Origin: Enoplosus armatus
Taxonomy: Eukaryota; Chordata; Actinopteri; Centrarchiformes; Enoplosidae
DNA: 64,000 nucleotides
NCBI RefSeq assembly: GCF_043641665.1
Contig: NC_092192.1
Location: 134,001-198,000 of the forward strand
Reading direction: 5' to 3'
Part shown: in pieces, positions 1-11,908 of the stretch
How positions within the stretch are numbered: the first letter of the stretch is position 1
Layout of the letters: every line of letters begins with the position of its first letter
Made by a program: the position numbers and the translations under genes
Notes under the pieces: model-generated
Databases searched by the model: none
What the model was told of the DNA's origin: nothing
The model's input: the letters and a program-made list of their open reading frames with translations, nothing else

Positions 1-1198
1 GCTCGGTTTATCGTACAACATCTGCAGCAGGTTTCCTCCACTCTTCTGAGAGGAACTCAACTCCTGCAAACACACAGGTGCGCAGGCAGGTAAACAGACA
101 GGTATAACTGTGAGTACACATGGGATATCCCTGTAGTAACTAAGTACACATGTGACATCTCTGTAGTACTCTACGGTGTGAAAGTATAAATCGTGGTACA
201 AAGGACATGACCTGTCATTGTACCATGTGTTGTGTTCAGGTGCTGTATGCTCACCTGGTAAATGTCGGGGCTGTCGTTCTGGACGTTGCACCATTTCCCG
301 ATGGGTTCAGGAATCACCTCCCAGTCATCCGCCGCCCCCTTAAGGAGCCGCACCAAGGTGGACTTTCCTGCAGCTGAGGGGCAGACAGGTAGATAGAGTA
401 GACCGGTCTGGCATTTGGCTTCATATCAAACCGGTTTGAGAACATTTACACCTGCCCAACCCTATATTGTTCTTGAATAGTTTTAAGGTACTTGTACTTT
501 ACTTAAGTATTTCCATTTTATGATACTTTATACTCCACTACATTTCAGAGGGAGATATTGCACTTTTTACTGCATTACAACAATCATATAATAAAATATG
601 TATGTGTGTAAGTACTGTTACACTTTAAACTAGTAAACAGTATATCAAGTAGTTAAACAACAACAAATACCACATTTCACCCTATACCCATATAATACGC
701 AATAATACAACTGACAAGGTCCATTCTACTACATAACGAGTACTTTTACTTTTGATTCTTAAAGTATATTTAGCTAAGAATACTTATGTACTTTTACTTC
801 AGTAATACTATGCAGGACTTTTTCTACATATTTTCTACAGATATTACTACAAATCTGAATACTTTATCTTCAAATGAAGAAAACACCCAGACCGGAAGTA
901 ATAGATTCACATTCATATTGGTATTTTGTGATCCGTTAATCTGATGGGTTTCGTTTGGCGCCAATCAACTCCGTGGAGACGGACCGACTTGAACTCACCG
1001 GGAGAACACAGAACAGTTCAACAGCTTTAAGATCAGAGATCAGAGATCAATAATCACCCCGCCGGTGATCAGTCCGGTTCGGTTTCAGAACTCACCGATG
1101 TTTCCTTCTATGGAGATCTTCTTCAGTCTGCAGGAGAAACTGCCGTTCAGCTGCGGACTGGCGGGAAGACGGCACGGTCTCTTCGGTGGAGTCGCCAT
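1..1198 (-). CDS. dck: Deoxycytidine kinase, first three coding exons (partial, runs off left edge)
   Basis: Deoxycytidine kinase phosphorylates deoxycytidine, deoxyadenosine and deoxyguanosine in the nucleoside salvage pathway. Coding exons on the minus strand are 1096-1198, 255-373 and 1-63 (exon 3 continues outside the window), giving about 95 residues in one uninterrupted frame with GT-AG introns. The N-terminus MATPPKR matches vertebrate DCK. It is followed by the P-loop region IEGNIAAGKST, completed across the exon 1/2 junction, and by WEVIPEPIGKWCNVQ, which holds the glutamate of the nucleoside-binding EP motif. Exon 3 begins with the SQKSGGNLLQMLYDKP segment typical of the family. The start at 1198 is the first ATG in frame and matches the family start. 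A (TTTG)n tract lies 35-78 bp upstream. The gene is divergent from pfdn1. DGUOK is the main alternative, but the MATPPKR start favours dck. Confidence 0.93.
470..850. repeat. AT-rich interspersed repeat in dck intron 1
   Basis: The stretch is rich in TACTTTACTTAAGTA-type words, with similar motifs on both strands, and resembles a dispersed repeat common in fish introns. A related fragment lies near 11505-11560 in the ttc1 upstream region. The class was not determined. No coding potential is seen. Confidence 0.4.
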
Positions 1199-1232
1199 GT
1201 TTAAAACAATCTCCTCACGATTCTTTATCCTT

Positions 1233-1276
1233 CCGTTTGTTTGTTTGTTTGTTTGTTTGTTTGTTTGTTTGTTTGT
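1233..1276. repeat. (TTTG)n microsatellite upstream of dck
   Basis: About eleven copies of a 4-bp TTTG unit lie 35-78 bp upstream of the dck start codon, probably in its 5' untranslated region or core promoter. Confidence 0.9.
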
Positions 1277-2865
1277 TCTCCGCGCAGAGGGAAACTCACT
1301 GACTGACTGACCGTGAGACGCGCGCTCCTTCTTAAATTCAATCCCGCGCGCAGATAGAATTCCGTTTCCGGGGGCGGGACTAAATGGGAGTACAGCTATG
1401 TTATTACACCACAGCAGAGAGAGGTCTCACTCTGCTCTCTTTTCTAGACATCAGATCCATTCATTTGGACGATATTACATGAAATTAGTATGTGTTGAGG
1501 AGGTTATTACATGGATATGTTTATGTTTAAAATGCATTTTTTTTGTTTTTAGAAAAAAGTTAAATATTTGGTAAACGTACCGGAAGCAGAGAGCAGGAAG
1601 ACAAACACAACATCAAACGTCACAACACACCAAACTCCATTCACAAAAACACTCAGACTTTTATTTTCAGTATAGACACCTTTGTTCCATTGTTCCTGTG
1701 GGGGTCAGTAACACACCTGGAAGCATTACACTGACAAAAACTACAAGAATGTCCTCGTGAAGGAATAACAAGAGCTGCTCACAAACAGAAAGTTACTGAA
1801 GAGATCTGGTTGAAAGTGAGAAGACCGTTTGGAGTTTATCTGTAATATACAGTATATTACTGTATGTGAGGAAGGGGACCTCGGGGACACACTGGTTTGA
1901 GTTACTATGGGAGAAATTATTCCGGCCAGAGGATCGTCTCTGAGAGATAATTTTATTTCAGGGAGGTTACAACATGTGTGTGGTTCTGAAAATGAACAAA
2001 GGAAGAATAAACCCAAGTCTTCCAAATGTATAAATTTAACATAACCTACAAACACAAACTGGAAACTATACAAAGGTATGCATGTGAACAGATTCTCATC
2101 GTATTCACTCATGCACACAAATCAAGAAGGAGTTAAAGGGTAAATTGTCCCTGCTGAGCTGTCTGTCCTGAAGCGGGTGCTGGCAATGCACATTTCCGGA
2201 CGTTTGTCTGGGAGCACGCAAAGGGGCTTTTGTACACTATATATCAGATGAATTAGATCAATATTGGATTATAGACATTAGATTATGTGTGTGGTGTTTG
2301 GGTCTGCAGAAATACAGTTCTTAAAAAATCAGACGTCATGGTTCAGGCTCAGGTTCTCAGTGACAGTTGATCAGTTTACAACACACACACACACGCTGTT
2401 AGCTTTGTGGAAGTAAAACTGAAGAGACCTGAGAGCGGTTTGTTCAGCAGATATTTAGATAGAAATTCAAAGATGTTTCTATGGACAGCAGCAGAAAGAA
2501 TGTCACTACATGTTGTGTATGTCTATGTAAGTGACGATAAAACATGATTTAATTTGGAATTAAAAGGAGACAGATGAAAAGTGTAATTAAGTTAAAGGCA
2601 GCAGAAGATATATTTCATTATCATCATCATTTCAATTGATATAATTCATTAATTATAGAAGTCAAAGAAAAGCCTGATAAATGAGAGGCAGCAGACGATA
2701 ATATCCAGATTGAGATACTAAACACAACTTTATTTAAAATACAGGAAGAAACTTTAGATTAGAGGACGGTCTAGACCCACTCCCTGAGATCATGTCTGTT
2801 ATGATTTGGAGCTTTATCAATAAAACTGAAGTGAAAAGATGATTCAGACTCACAGACATTAAACT
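1277..2865. other. dck-pfdn1 intergenic region, no gene seen
   Basis: The first 120 bp hold GC-rich promoter-like sequence, including a GC box (gggggcggga near 1369) and CGCGCGC near 1344, consistent with the dck promoter. The remainder is AT-rich with a short CA run near 2382. I see no exon with paired splice sites. Confidence 0.5.
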
Positions 2866-3722
2866 GTGATTTATGACAGCAGGTGCAAACACACCCCTCC
2901 CACACCAGTGAACATCCAGCGAATGGATATCAAGATGGTGAAATCTTACAAGTACCTGGGTGTTCACCTAAACAATAAACTGGACTGGACTGACAACACA
3001 ACGGCACTGTACAAGAAGGGCCAGAGCAGACTCTACCTGCTCAGGAGACTCAGGTCTTTTGGTGTGCAGGGGGCACTCCTGAAGACCTTCTTTGACTCGG
3101 TGGTGGCATCAGCCATCTTTTATGGAGTGGTCTGCTGGAGCAGCAGAATGTCAGCTACCAACAGGAAGAAACTGGACAGACTGATTAAGAAGGGCAGCTC
3201 TGTTCTGGGACGCACCCTGGACTCAGTGGAGGTGGTGAGAGAAAGGTGGATGATGGCTAAGCTATCATCCCTGAGGGAGAACATGTCCCACCCCATGCAG
3301 GACACTCAGGCAGCACTGGGCAGCTCCTTCAGTGACAGGCTGCTTCACCCGCGCTGTGTGAAGGGTTAGGGTCCCTCCCAGCTGCTGTCAGGATCTACAA
3401 TCAGACCTGCTCCCAGTAGACCTGCTCCCAGTAGACCACACACACCGACATGGACAATCCACATATCTCTGAATGTAACAATGGTGCAATACCCACACCT
3501 CAATACAGTACAATCCCTTTACCTTTATTTCTTTCTTCTGTGAATTTGTAAATTATAGTCGTTTTTTAGTTTTAGTAGCTTTTTTATAACAGTCTTTATT
3601 GTTTTTATTTATTATATCTTGATTTTCCACTTATGTCTCTATTGCACTATCCTGTTGGCTGCTGGAACAATGCAAATGTCCCCGCTGAGGGATCAATAAA
3701 GGGTTATCTTATCTCATCTTAT
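2866..3722 (+). mobile_element. 5'-truncated L2/CR1-like LINE, ORF2 C-terminus plus 3' UTR
   Basis: The open frame 2866-3369 encodes the end of a non-LTR reverse transcriptase ORF. It has the block YKYLGVHLNNKLDWTDNT, then the RRLRSF and LDRLIKK segments and the terminal RLLHPRC motif common in fish LINEs. It is followed by a 3' UTR and the tail gatcaataaagggttatctt with ATCTT repeats. Upstream reverse transcriptase and endonuclease parts are missing, so it is a dead 5'-truncated copy. A related fragment on the minus strand lies in pfdn1 intron 1 (4700-5040). The clade is inferred from recalled motifs. Confidence 0.8.
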
Positions 3723-3839
3723 GTATTTTATAAAGAGGAGATGATTATTATTTATTTTAGTTTCATTTCAGGATGTGAAAGTTATGTGTTCTTGATTTAT
3801 CTTTTTTTTTTTTTTTTGTATTTTTATTTTTGAATACAT

Positions 3840-3949
3840 TTAGAGTCCCGATCCATACCCCACCAGCTGGTGGCGGTAATGCACCATTTGTTTGCCAACC
3901 GCCAAACGACATCAAGAAGAAGAAGAAGAAGAAGAAGAAGAAGAAGAAC
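3840..3949 (+). mobile_element. 3' end of an I-like LINE with (AGA)n tail, in the pfdn1 promoter
   Basis: The block ggtggcggtaatgcacc, followed by gccaaccgcc and then a long AGAAGA tail, is a widespread fish 3' end. The related copy at 11909-12700 has the same order (RNase H ORF, then gtggcggtatgcacc, then an AGAAG tail), which ties this tail to that LINE class. It ends only 46 bp before the pfdn1 start codon. Confidence 0.6.
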
Positions 3950-3954
3950 GTCCT

Positions 3955-3966
3955 CGCGCGTGCGCA
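3955..3966. promoter_or_regulatory. Putative NRF-1 site in the pfdn1 promoter
   Basis: cgcgcgtgcgca matches the palindromic NRF-1 consensus at 11 of 12 positions and lies 29 bp before the pfdn1 ATG, between the LINE tail and the start codon. NRF-1 sites are common in housekeeping promoters. Use of the site is inferred. Confidence 0.5.
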
Positions 3967-3994
3967 GTTTGTGAACCTGGTCGCGTTACTGAAG

Positions 3995-6256
3995 ATGGCT
4001 GCGCCCATAGACCTGGAGCTGAAGAAGGTAACCGTGTGTGTCAGTGTGTTACCTGGCCTCACCTGGCTGGCACGTGCTTTTTGTGTTTCACGAAGAGCCG
4101 CGGCGGATACATTTACAGCTTTTAATAAACGGCTGGTTAGCAGGAGCGTTAGTAACACTGCAGCTAACACCGGAGCTAAATGTTAGCATGAGGAGCTAAC
4201 ACTGATCACCCACGCAGCACACACGCGCGCGGTTTAACTGTTCGTCTCTAATAATGAAAGTGTGGCTTGCGTCAGTAATATAAAAATACGATCTACAAAT
4301 GTATCAGGAGATAATACCGGAGACTTCCTGTGAGATAGTACTCAGGTGTTGTATCATGTGATTGACTCACCTGGGGACGTGACCGCTCGCGGTTGTCTGT
4401 CGTCATAGTAACACAATTTCCAGAAGTTTCCAGAAGTCTGAAACTGAAACATGGAGACAGGATGCTGGTTGTCCATGAACACTGGGCCTTTCTCAACCCC
4501 CCTCCACCATCTCTACCCACTTTCACTCTGTTCTGTCGTCCACGTCGAGTGTCCGCCTCCTTAAGTGCATCCCAAACCAGCTACCGGGCAGTGGAAGTGG
4601 GTTACAAAACCCTCCAACAGCGAGGGTGCACCGATGTGTTGTTTTCGACATGGAAGACGCATACATTTAATAGTGTGACAAAAATAAATATAAACACGGA
4701 AAAATATAAATTATGTACAAATTGTGCAGATTTATGTGCAGTTAAACAGTCTTACAGCCGTAGGAATGAACGACCTGCGGTAGCGCTCCTTCTCACACCG
4801 TGGGTGTAACAGTCTGCTGCTAAAGGAGCTGCTCAGGGCCCCCATAGTCTCGTGCAGGGGGTGAGAGGTGTTGTCCATGATGGATGTCAGCTTGGCTAAC
4901 ATCCTCCTCTCCCCCACCTGCTCAATGGAGTCCAACGGGCAGTCCAGGACAGAGCCGGCTCGCCTAATCAGTCTATTGAGCCTCCTCCTGACCCTGTTCG
5001 TGTTCCAGAGAGCAAGTATAACAAACTCTGATACTGAACCATATTTATAAAGCGTCCGGTCTAGACCTGCTCTATATGTAAAGTGTCATGAGATAGTGTT
5101 TGTTGTGATTCATGTAAATAAAATAGAATTGAACTCTGAGTTGATACACCTGAGACAGGAAACTTCATCGCAGCTGATCAGAGTTCAGTCAGATCTGAGT
5201 GAGGCGCCTGCGTGACGAGTATAAAATGCTATCATCAATGGCGCTCCGATACTATGATTCACCATGGCAATGGGTAAATAAAGAGCAGAGCCTCTATTTG
5301 AATCAGTGGAGCTAGAAATATGACTGAATGACGCGTCTTTAACGACGCAGCAGTGAGAGGGCCTGAGTCTGAATCAGTTAACGCTGTTACAGTTTGTTCA
5401 GTGTTCCATTCATTCGTCATCTACCAGACTGTGGTCTCATTAATGGATGGTACAGTTCTGGAGTATGTATGTATGTTACATTTATTTTCGGATCGATGTA
5501 TTTTGCTATATGCTCTGCTCAGGGCGACTCTTCAGGTGTTTGGAGGTTGTTCAGTATGTCTCTCCTTTTCCGTTGTGAAGGAATGATGGTTAGTTTCTTG
5601 ATGGACAGGCTTTGCTTGTTTCTAACGTAATCGGTAACTGCTGCTAACTGTAGCTGCCCTTCGCTAGTTAGCTTAGTTGGCCGTGCAGCAAGCAGACTCT
5701 AACCATCTGACTCTAAGAGCCCGGGCTTGAAAACCTCCTCCTGACGGTCCAAAGCTCCTGTGATCTAGTAAATGACAACAGAACCGAAGCCTGCAAGATC
5801 ATTTTAATGTTTTACAAAAGAAAAGAAATACATTTAACCATTTCGCTTACTTCTTTTTTATTCAGTGTTTAGTTTAAGTGTAAAGGTGAAAGTTGTTCAG
5901 GTGTTTTTCCATCAGAATGATACCTCCTGTCTCTTGCAGGCGTTCTCGGAGCTGCAGGTGAAGATGATCGACACGCAGCAGAAGGTGAAGTTGGCCGACC
6001 TGCAGATCGATCAGTTGACTCGGGTTCAGAAACATGCTAAGCTAACTCACGCTGAGATCACGACGCTGCCTGACAACACACGACTGTACGAGGGAGTCGG
6101 ACGCATGTGAGTCTCCATGACAACCAAGATCTTTGTTCACCTGGACAGGTTACACTGACAGAAAGCGTGACATCACAGTGACATCACAAATACATGAATA
6201 GTCAGTGAATTCAACAGAAACGGGAAGTGAACTGTGAACTCTCATTTCATGTCCTG

Positions 6257-6299
<43 letters not shown>

Positions 6300-6557
6300 C
6301 AGGTTCATTCTTCAGTCAAAGGAGGACATAAACAATCAGCTGACAGACAAACAGAAAACAGCTGACGAGAAAATTAAAGAACTCGAGGTACAAATACAAT
6401 TAAATACACACTGAGACGTGTTTTACCTGCAGTGCATGTTCAGGTGTTTCTGACTTTTTGTTGTGATTTCCAGCAGAAGAAGGTGTACCTTGAACGTAGC
6501 GTGAAGGAAGCAGAAGACAACATCAGAGAGATGCTTCTGTCCAGGAGAGCTCAGTGA
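3995..6557 (+). CDS. pfdn1: Prefoldin subunit 1, complete
   Basis: Prefoldin subunit 1 is a beta-type subunit of the hexameric cytosolic co-chaperone that passes nascent actin and tubulin to the TRiC/CCT chaperonin. Coding exons are 3995-4027, 5940-6106, 6303-6387 and 6474-6557, giving 122 residues, the usual length. The protein starts MAAPIDLELKK and is helical coiled coil at both ends. The central hairpin region has VGRMFILQSKE, and the C-terminus has KKVYLERSVKEAEDNIREM followed by RRAQ, all characteristic of the family. The ATG at 3995 is chosen because MAAP is the family start and the only one compatible with splicing into exon 2. Intron 1 carries a LINE fragment and intron 2 a GT microsatellite. 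The exon 4 acceptor is a NAGNAG type (cagcag at 6471). The gene converges with ttc1. Identification is very secure. Confidence 0.96.
4700..5040 (-). mobile_element. L2/CR1-like LINE ORF2 C-terminal fragment in pfdn1 intron 1
   Basis: On the minus strand the frame around 4732-4935 carries LDSIEQVGERRMLAKL, then SHPLHET and RLLHPRC, then RRSFIPTAVRLFN, a standard fish LINE ORF2 terminus. It is the same family type as the copy at 2866-3369. It is truncated at both ends and lacks catalytic motifs. Confidence 0.75.
6260..6299. repeat. (GT)n microsatellite beside the pfdn1 exon 3 acceptor
   Basis: About 19 GT dinucleotides end only 3 bp before the acceptor AG at 6301-6302, so the repeat replaces the usual polypyrimidine tract. 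Confidence 0.9.
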
Positions 6558-8049
6558 TCAATCATCAATAACACATTAATGACCCATTAACACACTCATA
6601 TTCATGTCCATAACAACTTAGTTGTTCATATTAAAATGTTGAACCTTCAGTCTGTGTGTGTGTTACTACAGTGCAAGATAACTTTAAACACATGAAGAAG
6701 AATATACACGATGTATTTTTAGACTGATTGTCACTTTTAAGATTAAATTGAGTTTGGAGTGTCAGCTGAGCATCATGGAGAAAAGGAAAGTTTAAATACT
6801 GAATGAGAATAACACTTGATGTGTCTTAAATACAGTAACAGTTGAACAGAGTTTGGTTGGAGGATTCTCAGATGAGATCTGTTCCTGATAACAGCTCTGT
6901 ATTGAAAATGTTGGAAAATATAATAATTTAAATGTAAAGCTTTTTTATCGTTGTGAATCCTAACCCAAATATTAAGTGATCTTTTAAAGACAGAAGGAAA
7001 CCGGCTTTTATTTGTTTTTACTTCTTTTAAACTTTGAGTTGAATAATTCATCATTAAATTTAATCAGTTAATAAGTAATAATTATTATACTTCAGAGGGA
7101 GGTGGTACAGATGACCAGCAGGTGGCAGCACAGTAACAGGTGTGTCGATAGAGTATTAAGGAGGACAACTCAATGGACTATTCTCCAGCATTTATTTGCT
7201 CCTGCAGAAGAAATTAAAACACATTAATCGCCTTCTGGTCCTTTTTCCTTCTGCACACACCAGACTTCAGTCAATAAACGGGCTGTTTCTGAACATTATT
7301 TGACTTTGTGGGTTCAATACAAATATAATACAGGAGACATTTTGTTGCTGGCAGAACTTTACTGTTATAAAATATGAAAATATAAACATTCTGCTTATTC
7401 TCAGTCTTTAGTCTTAAGATTTGGAAATTATTAACAAGTTTAACACACTTACAGTTGATTAATATCTCGAACCCGACTTAACAAAGCCAAGCTGCAACAT
7501 GCTACCTGCTGCAGGTGTTGTCCAGGAGCTTCCTGCTGTGAGATTCTGAAGCATTAAAATGCTTCAGGTGGTTTTTATATTCACATGAAAAGGTTTGAAA
7601 ATCACCTGGACAGGTATAAGAAAACTAAAGACAACAAATGCTCCTGTTCTTCTGTTCTTTAACTGATCTGAGAGCAGACATTTGCTTGGAGATAAGAGTT
7701 TTTTTTCTAATACTTCAGTTTAAAATCTGATCAACTTTATTGATTGACAGAAACTAAAGTTCCATCAGCTGAAGACAAGTAACCTAATAAACAGTGTGTC
7801 ATTGATCAGGATGGACATAGCAACTTGAATCGTCATCATGAGTCACACCTTACAGTTTGAACAGAACTGATTCTACTAATCGATACAAATATGTATTGAT
7901 CTTTATTACTTGTCACTTTATTAGAAACTGTTCCTGTAGGAGTGATGGCTGTGTTTCAGTGATCTGATTGGTCCTCTGAAGTTGACCGGCAGCATTGGTT
8001 ACCATAGATACCCGAGTTAAACCTGCTGATCTAAGGTCTGCTGCCTCAC

Positions 8050-8093
<44 letters not shown>

Positions 8094-8162
8094 CAAACAG
8101 GAAACAAATCAATCGGCTTTTATTTTCTTCTGAACACAAGTTCATCACTGATGTCAGTGATG
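6558..8162. other. pfdn1-ttc1 convergent intergenic region, no gene seen
   Basis: It holds the 3' untranslated regions of both convergent genes and AT-rich unique sequence. A (CAA)n microsatellite of about 15 units lies near 8048-8092. Short open frames across it are microsatellite artefacts. Confidence 0.5.
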
Positions 8163-10036
8163 TCATCTGTTGTTGTTGTTTGGGTTCTGGACGAAGTTGA
8201 TGGAGTAGGAGCCGGTGTCTGCATCCTGGTTCACCTGGAAGTTGCTGGTCGAAAGTCCGAAAGGTCTAAGGACCATGTTCCCCAGGTCCTTCAGTTTACC
8301 TGCAGGGGGAGGGGCAAAATACTGACAACTGCTATAAATATATCTGACCCATACTTATTGATTAGTTAATGAGCTGAAACATTAATTAATTAAGCCTTTA
8401 ACAAGGGGTGTTCAGGTGCAGTACGTACTCATCATCTCCTCCTTCAACTTCTCGTTTCTCTCCTGAATCTGCTGAGGCAACCTCTGAGAGAGAGAGACAG
8501 GTTATAGTCTGACGTGTAAGTGTTGGAACTACAGTTCTCGTGATGCCTTGGGGGATGTAAACAGGAAGTATAATAGTAATAATGGGCTACAAGTTGAGTT
8601 TTTAGTCAAATTAGTGTGAACTCACCATGCAGGCTTGTCTGGCGCTGGTCTGGTTTGGGTCTCGCTCCAGAACCTTCTTGTAGTCCTCCAAAGCCTCGTC
8701 CAGCTTCTCCGTCTGCTCATAAAGCTCCGCCCTCCTCAGCAACGCCCGCACGTAGTCTGGATTCAGCTCTATTGCTACACCAACCAGACAACCAATCAAT
8801 ACACAGATCAATCAGTGACCCTCTGCTGTTGTACAGGTACAGAATGATCATCACTCACCTCTGGTGCAGTCTGAGATTGCCTGGTCCTTCAGATCCTGAC
8901 AGAGAGAGACACACTGTTACTGTTAGCCTGGTGTTAGCTTCAGTGTTAGCATGTTGTTAGTGTTGTGTTGATAGCCTCTCTGTTAGCAAGTTCTTAGCCT
9001 CTCAGTTAGCGTGTTATTAGCATTTTGTTTGTTACCAGGTGCAGTCTTGCAGCAGCTCTGTTGGAGAACAGCACGGCTCTCTCTCTGCTGAAACAAACTG
9101 GACATAAAACCAACGCCTCCTTGTAGCTCCGCTCTGCCTCCAACCATTCTGCAGGAAGATGTGTCTATACTGGTTCATACTGGTCATACTGGTTTGTACT
9201 GGTTTATCACATACTGGGAAGATGATGTCACTCACCTCCAGCTTTAAAGTGGCTGTTCCCTTTTTCCTTCAGAGTTAAACTTTGCTGCCGTCGGCTCTGA
9301 AACAGGACAAAAGATAAACTGCAGGTTTTAATGTCTGTGACCATCTGACCTCTGATTTACAGCATCACAACTGAGACCTGAATGCCTCTTTCTACACCTA
9401 AACGTACAACTGCCTGATAGCACAACGTCATCACCAGAAACCAGTTTATAAGGACATCTTTCTGGTTTAAGAGAACGTCGCTCTGGCTTGTTCTGGTTTA
9501 CAGGGACCTCGCTCTGCATTCTGTGACTCTGTGTTCTGGTTTATGAGGACGTATAGTAATCAGCTTGCCTTTCATCACTACAGATATAGGTAAACAGGTG
9601 AACTTGTTACCTCCTTCTCTGCCTCTGTCAGCTCCTTCTCCACCTCCCTCAGGTAGTCAGTGTCAAACTCGACCTCCTGGCTGTTTTCCTTCATCTCTGA
9701 ATCTGAATCCTCCTGCAGCCTGTCGCTCTGCGCCCCGTCCTCCAGCCTGTCGCTCTGCGCCTCCTCCTGCAGCCTGTCGCCCTGCGCCTCCTCCTGCAGC
9801 CTGTCGCCCTGCGCCTCCTCATGCCCTCCTCCCTTACGTTCTGTGACATCTCTGTTGTCAGTCAGTCTATCAGTTTTAATGTGAAAGACCTCCGAACCTC
9901 CTTCGTCCTGTAGAGTTTCCTCTTCCTCCTCTTCCCCTCTTCGGTCTGGAGGTTCCAGAGTCTCCTGGCAGTCATAGAAGTCCTCCTCATCCTCCTTCTC
10001 CTCTCTGGGTTTTCCAGCTGCTCCTCGGCTGCTCAT
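8163..10036 (-). CDS. ttc1: Tetratricopeptide repeat protein 1, complete
   Basis: TTC1 is a cytosolic TPR adaptor reported to bind Hsp90/Hsp70 and G-alpha subunits. Coding exons on the minus strand are 9611-10036, 9236-9296, 9036-9148, 8859-8895, 8626-8774, 8429-8483 and 8163-8299, giving 325 residues in one frame. The N-terminal 142 residues are acidic and low-complexity, with four 9-residue [13 protein letters not shown] repeats (about 9715-9825). Three TPR motifs follow: [16 protein letters not shown], the [15 protein letters not shown] segment, and [18 protein letters not shown] with [16 protein letters not shown]. The C-terminus ends [15 protein letters not shown], essentially invariant in the family. 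I chose the ATG at 10036; a longer frame upstream has only a GTG and crosses the acceptor at about 10047. Human TTC1 is 292 residues, so the excess lies in the acidic N-terminus. An upstream non-coding exon is probable near 11.9 kb. Confidence 0.95.
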
Positions 10037-10059
10037 GCTGAAGCTCTGTGACACAAAAT

Positions 10060-11873
10060 TAAGTTAAAGACAACACAACTCAATAATACTTAGAGCCACA
10101 CAGTTCCCATTACTGGTGCTGGTACTGGGGCTGCTGGTGCTACTGGTGCTGCTACTCTTGAGTGAGTGAGTTTCTGGGTTTCCATCACGGATGTAAGACA
10201 TATTATTGGCCGATAAGAAAGAACATTAAATTATTAAAAATGGGACTTCAGACACAAAAAAGAGGAAGTTGCTGTTATTTAAATGTGTCAGAAACATATT
10301 TTACGTGATTTAAATGTTCATATCTTCGGCTACTTTAAACATTTATTTTACTGATCTCATGTTCAGGTTGTGATCATCACTGTTTCTGTGTCAGGCTGCA
10401 GATCTGCAGATTTATAACTTCAGTTAGCTGAGCACTAAACATAACTGATTCATTAATGAATGAATAGATAATAAATTCACGTTCAGTCAGTTCAGCATCT
10501 GATTTAACATCAAAAAAAGACCTTTATTTCGGCAAACACATAAGGTGGTTCCTGCTGTTCTGGGGGGGGGGGGGGGGGGATTTAATGCTACATGAAAAAT
10601 ATTTATAACATGGGTGTTAAAATCTTTTTTTATGTTGCAGCAGAAAAGCAGTATTTTCCTCCTGATGGTCGGAAGAGTCTAATGCCTCATTCAGATGAAC
10701 ATCATATTTAACTCTTTGTTCAGGGCAACATTTTAAGGTTTATTAAGTAAAATGACAGGATCTGGTCTGTAACAGACATGGAGACATTCAGCAGGACAAA
10801 GAAAACAGAGAAAGACTAAACAGTCATAACTCAGTCAGACCTGAACTCACAGACATGAAACACATATTGAATGATTCAACAGTGTGACTTCCACGTCCAG
10901 AGGAGATCATCATCTCTGATGTCCATCAGAACAAACCTCAGAGAGGAAAGACGCTGCAGAACCTGCCTGAGAATCCTCCTGTTTTAAGTTTCCTTCAGTG
11001 TCTCAGTGATCAGTGATAGTTGTCTGTCCATCCATGAGGACACTGCAGAGAGACCATGTGACTAAATGTGAATGAATATAGGCTGACAGCAAGGTGTCTG
11101 TAAAGAGAACAGCAGCACCAACCTGCAGCTGACATCACAACATCACATCTGAGGAGCTGTTACAGGGTTTTCTCTCCTGATGGCATTAATTGTTGCTGTT
11201 AGCATGTTAGCATCTGTCAGATTAGAAACAACATTTTTGACTTACTCAATTTTCACACAAAAGTCAAATTTCACACTGAGCTGATAAAGGGAAAAAAAGT
11301 AAACTTTAAACAACAGGAGGAGCAGCCAGCTCACGTGACCACATACGGTCAACCACTGACCAGATCAGCCCCCTCCCCTACAGACAGTCTGAATGAGATT
11401 TAGAGGATTCTGGAAGTTCAGACCAGCATCCTGAGTCACTGAGTCAAACATCACCAGATCTTTATTCTGTATAAAATCTGAACTGACTGAATGTCACGGT
11501 GATATGACTACTTTTACTTCTACTTGAGTCGTTTCTATTATAAAATCTAAGTACTTCTACTTGTTGGGTGCAGTTTTTGGCTGTTTTACCTCCTCTGTTT
11601 CAGCTCCAGAATGTTCTGAACTGACAGCCTGATAGAGACCAGATCAGAAAAACTCAACAAACGGACAAACAGTTTGTTAAAGGAACATTTAAACCTTCTG
11701 GAACGGAGCTAAAAAACAGCTAGCTGCTGTCAGCTAGGCTGACTGACAGCTCCGGACTGTAATCATGTTGTCAACCACCTGATACGTCACAGAACAGAGT
11801 GATGTCATCAGTCTGACGCTTTACTGAAGATTAAAATGTTAAAAATATAAAAACTGCTTATTTGTTTTCGTAC
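10060..11873. other. Probable ttc1 intron 1, no exon seen
   Basis: AT-rich sequence with a poly-G run near 10562-10579, a fragment of the TACTTTTACTT-type repeat near 11505-11560, and no recognisable coding exon. It separates the ttc1 coding exons from the putative 5' non-coding exon. Confidence 0.45.
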
Positions 11874-11908
11874 CTGATGACACCGCCTGCAGAGGATTCA
11901 CTACTACT
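11874..11908 (-). other. ttc1: Putative ttc1 non-coding first exon
   Basis: On the minus strand a good donor (TCATCAG before GTACGA) at 11873-11874 could splice to the acceptor about 10 nt upstream of the ttc1 ATG (cacag near 10047). The upstream edge is unknown. It abuts the AGAAG tail of an I-like LINE, so the transcription start may lie within or beside that insertion. This is inferred from splice signals only. Confidence 0.4.

Noticed and set aside
7913..8369. Threonine- or valine-rich frames around the CAA repeat
   Set aside because: Produced by the (CAA)n microsatellite and by the ttc1 last exon read on the wrong strand.
9565..9884. Plus-strand proline/serine-rich frames opposite ttc1
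   Set aside because: Shadow of the acidic low-complexity ttc1 exon, which has splice signals and homology on the minus strand.
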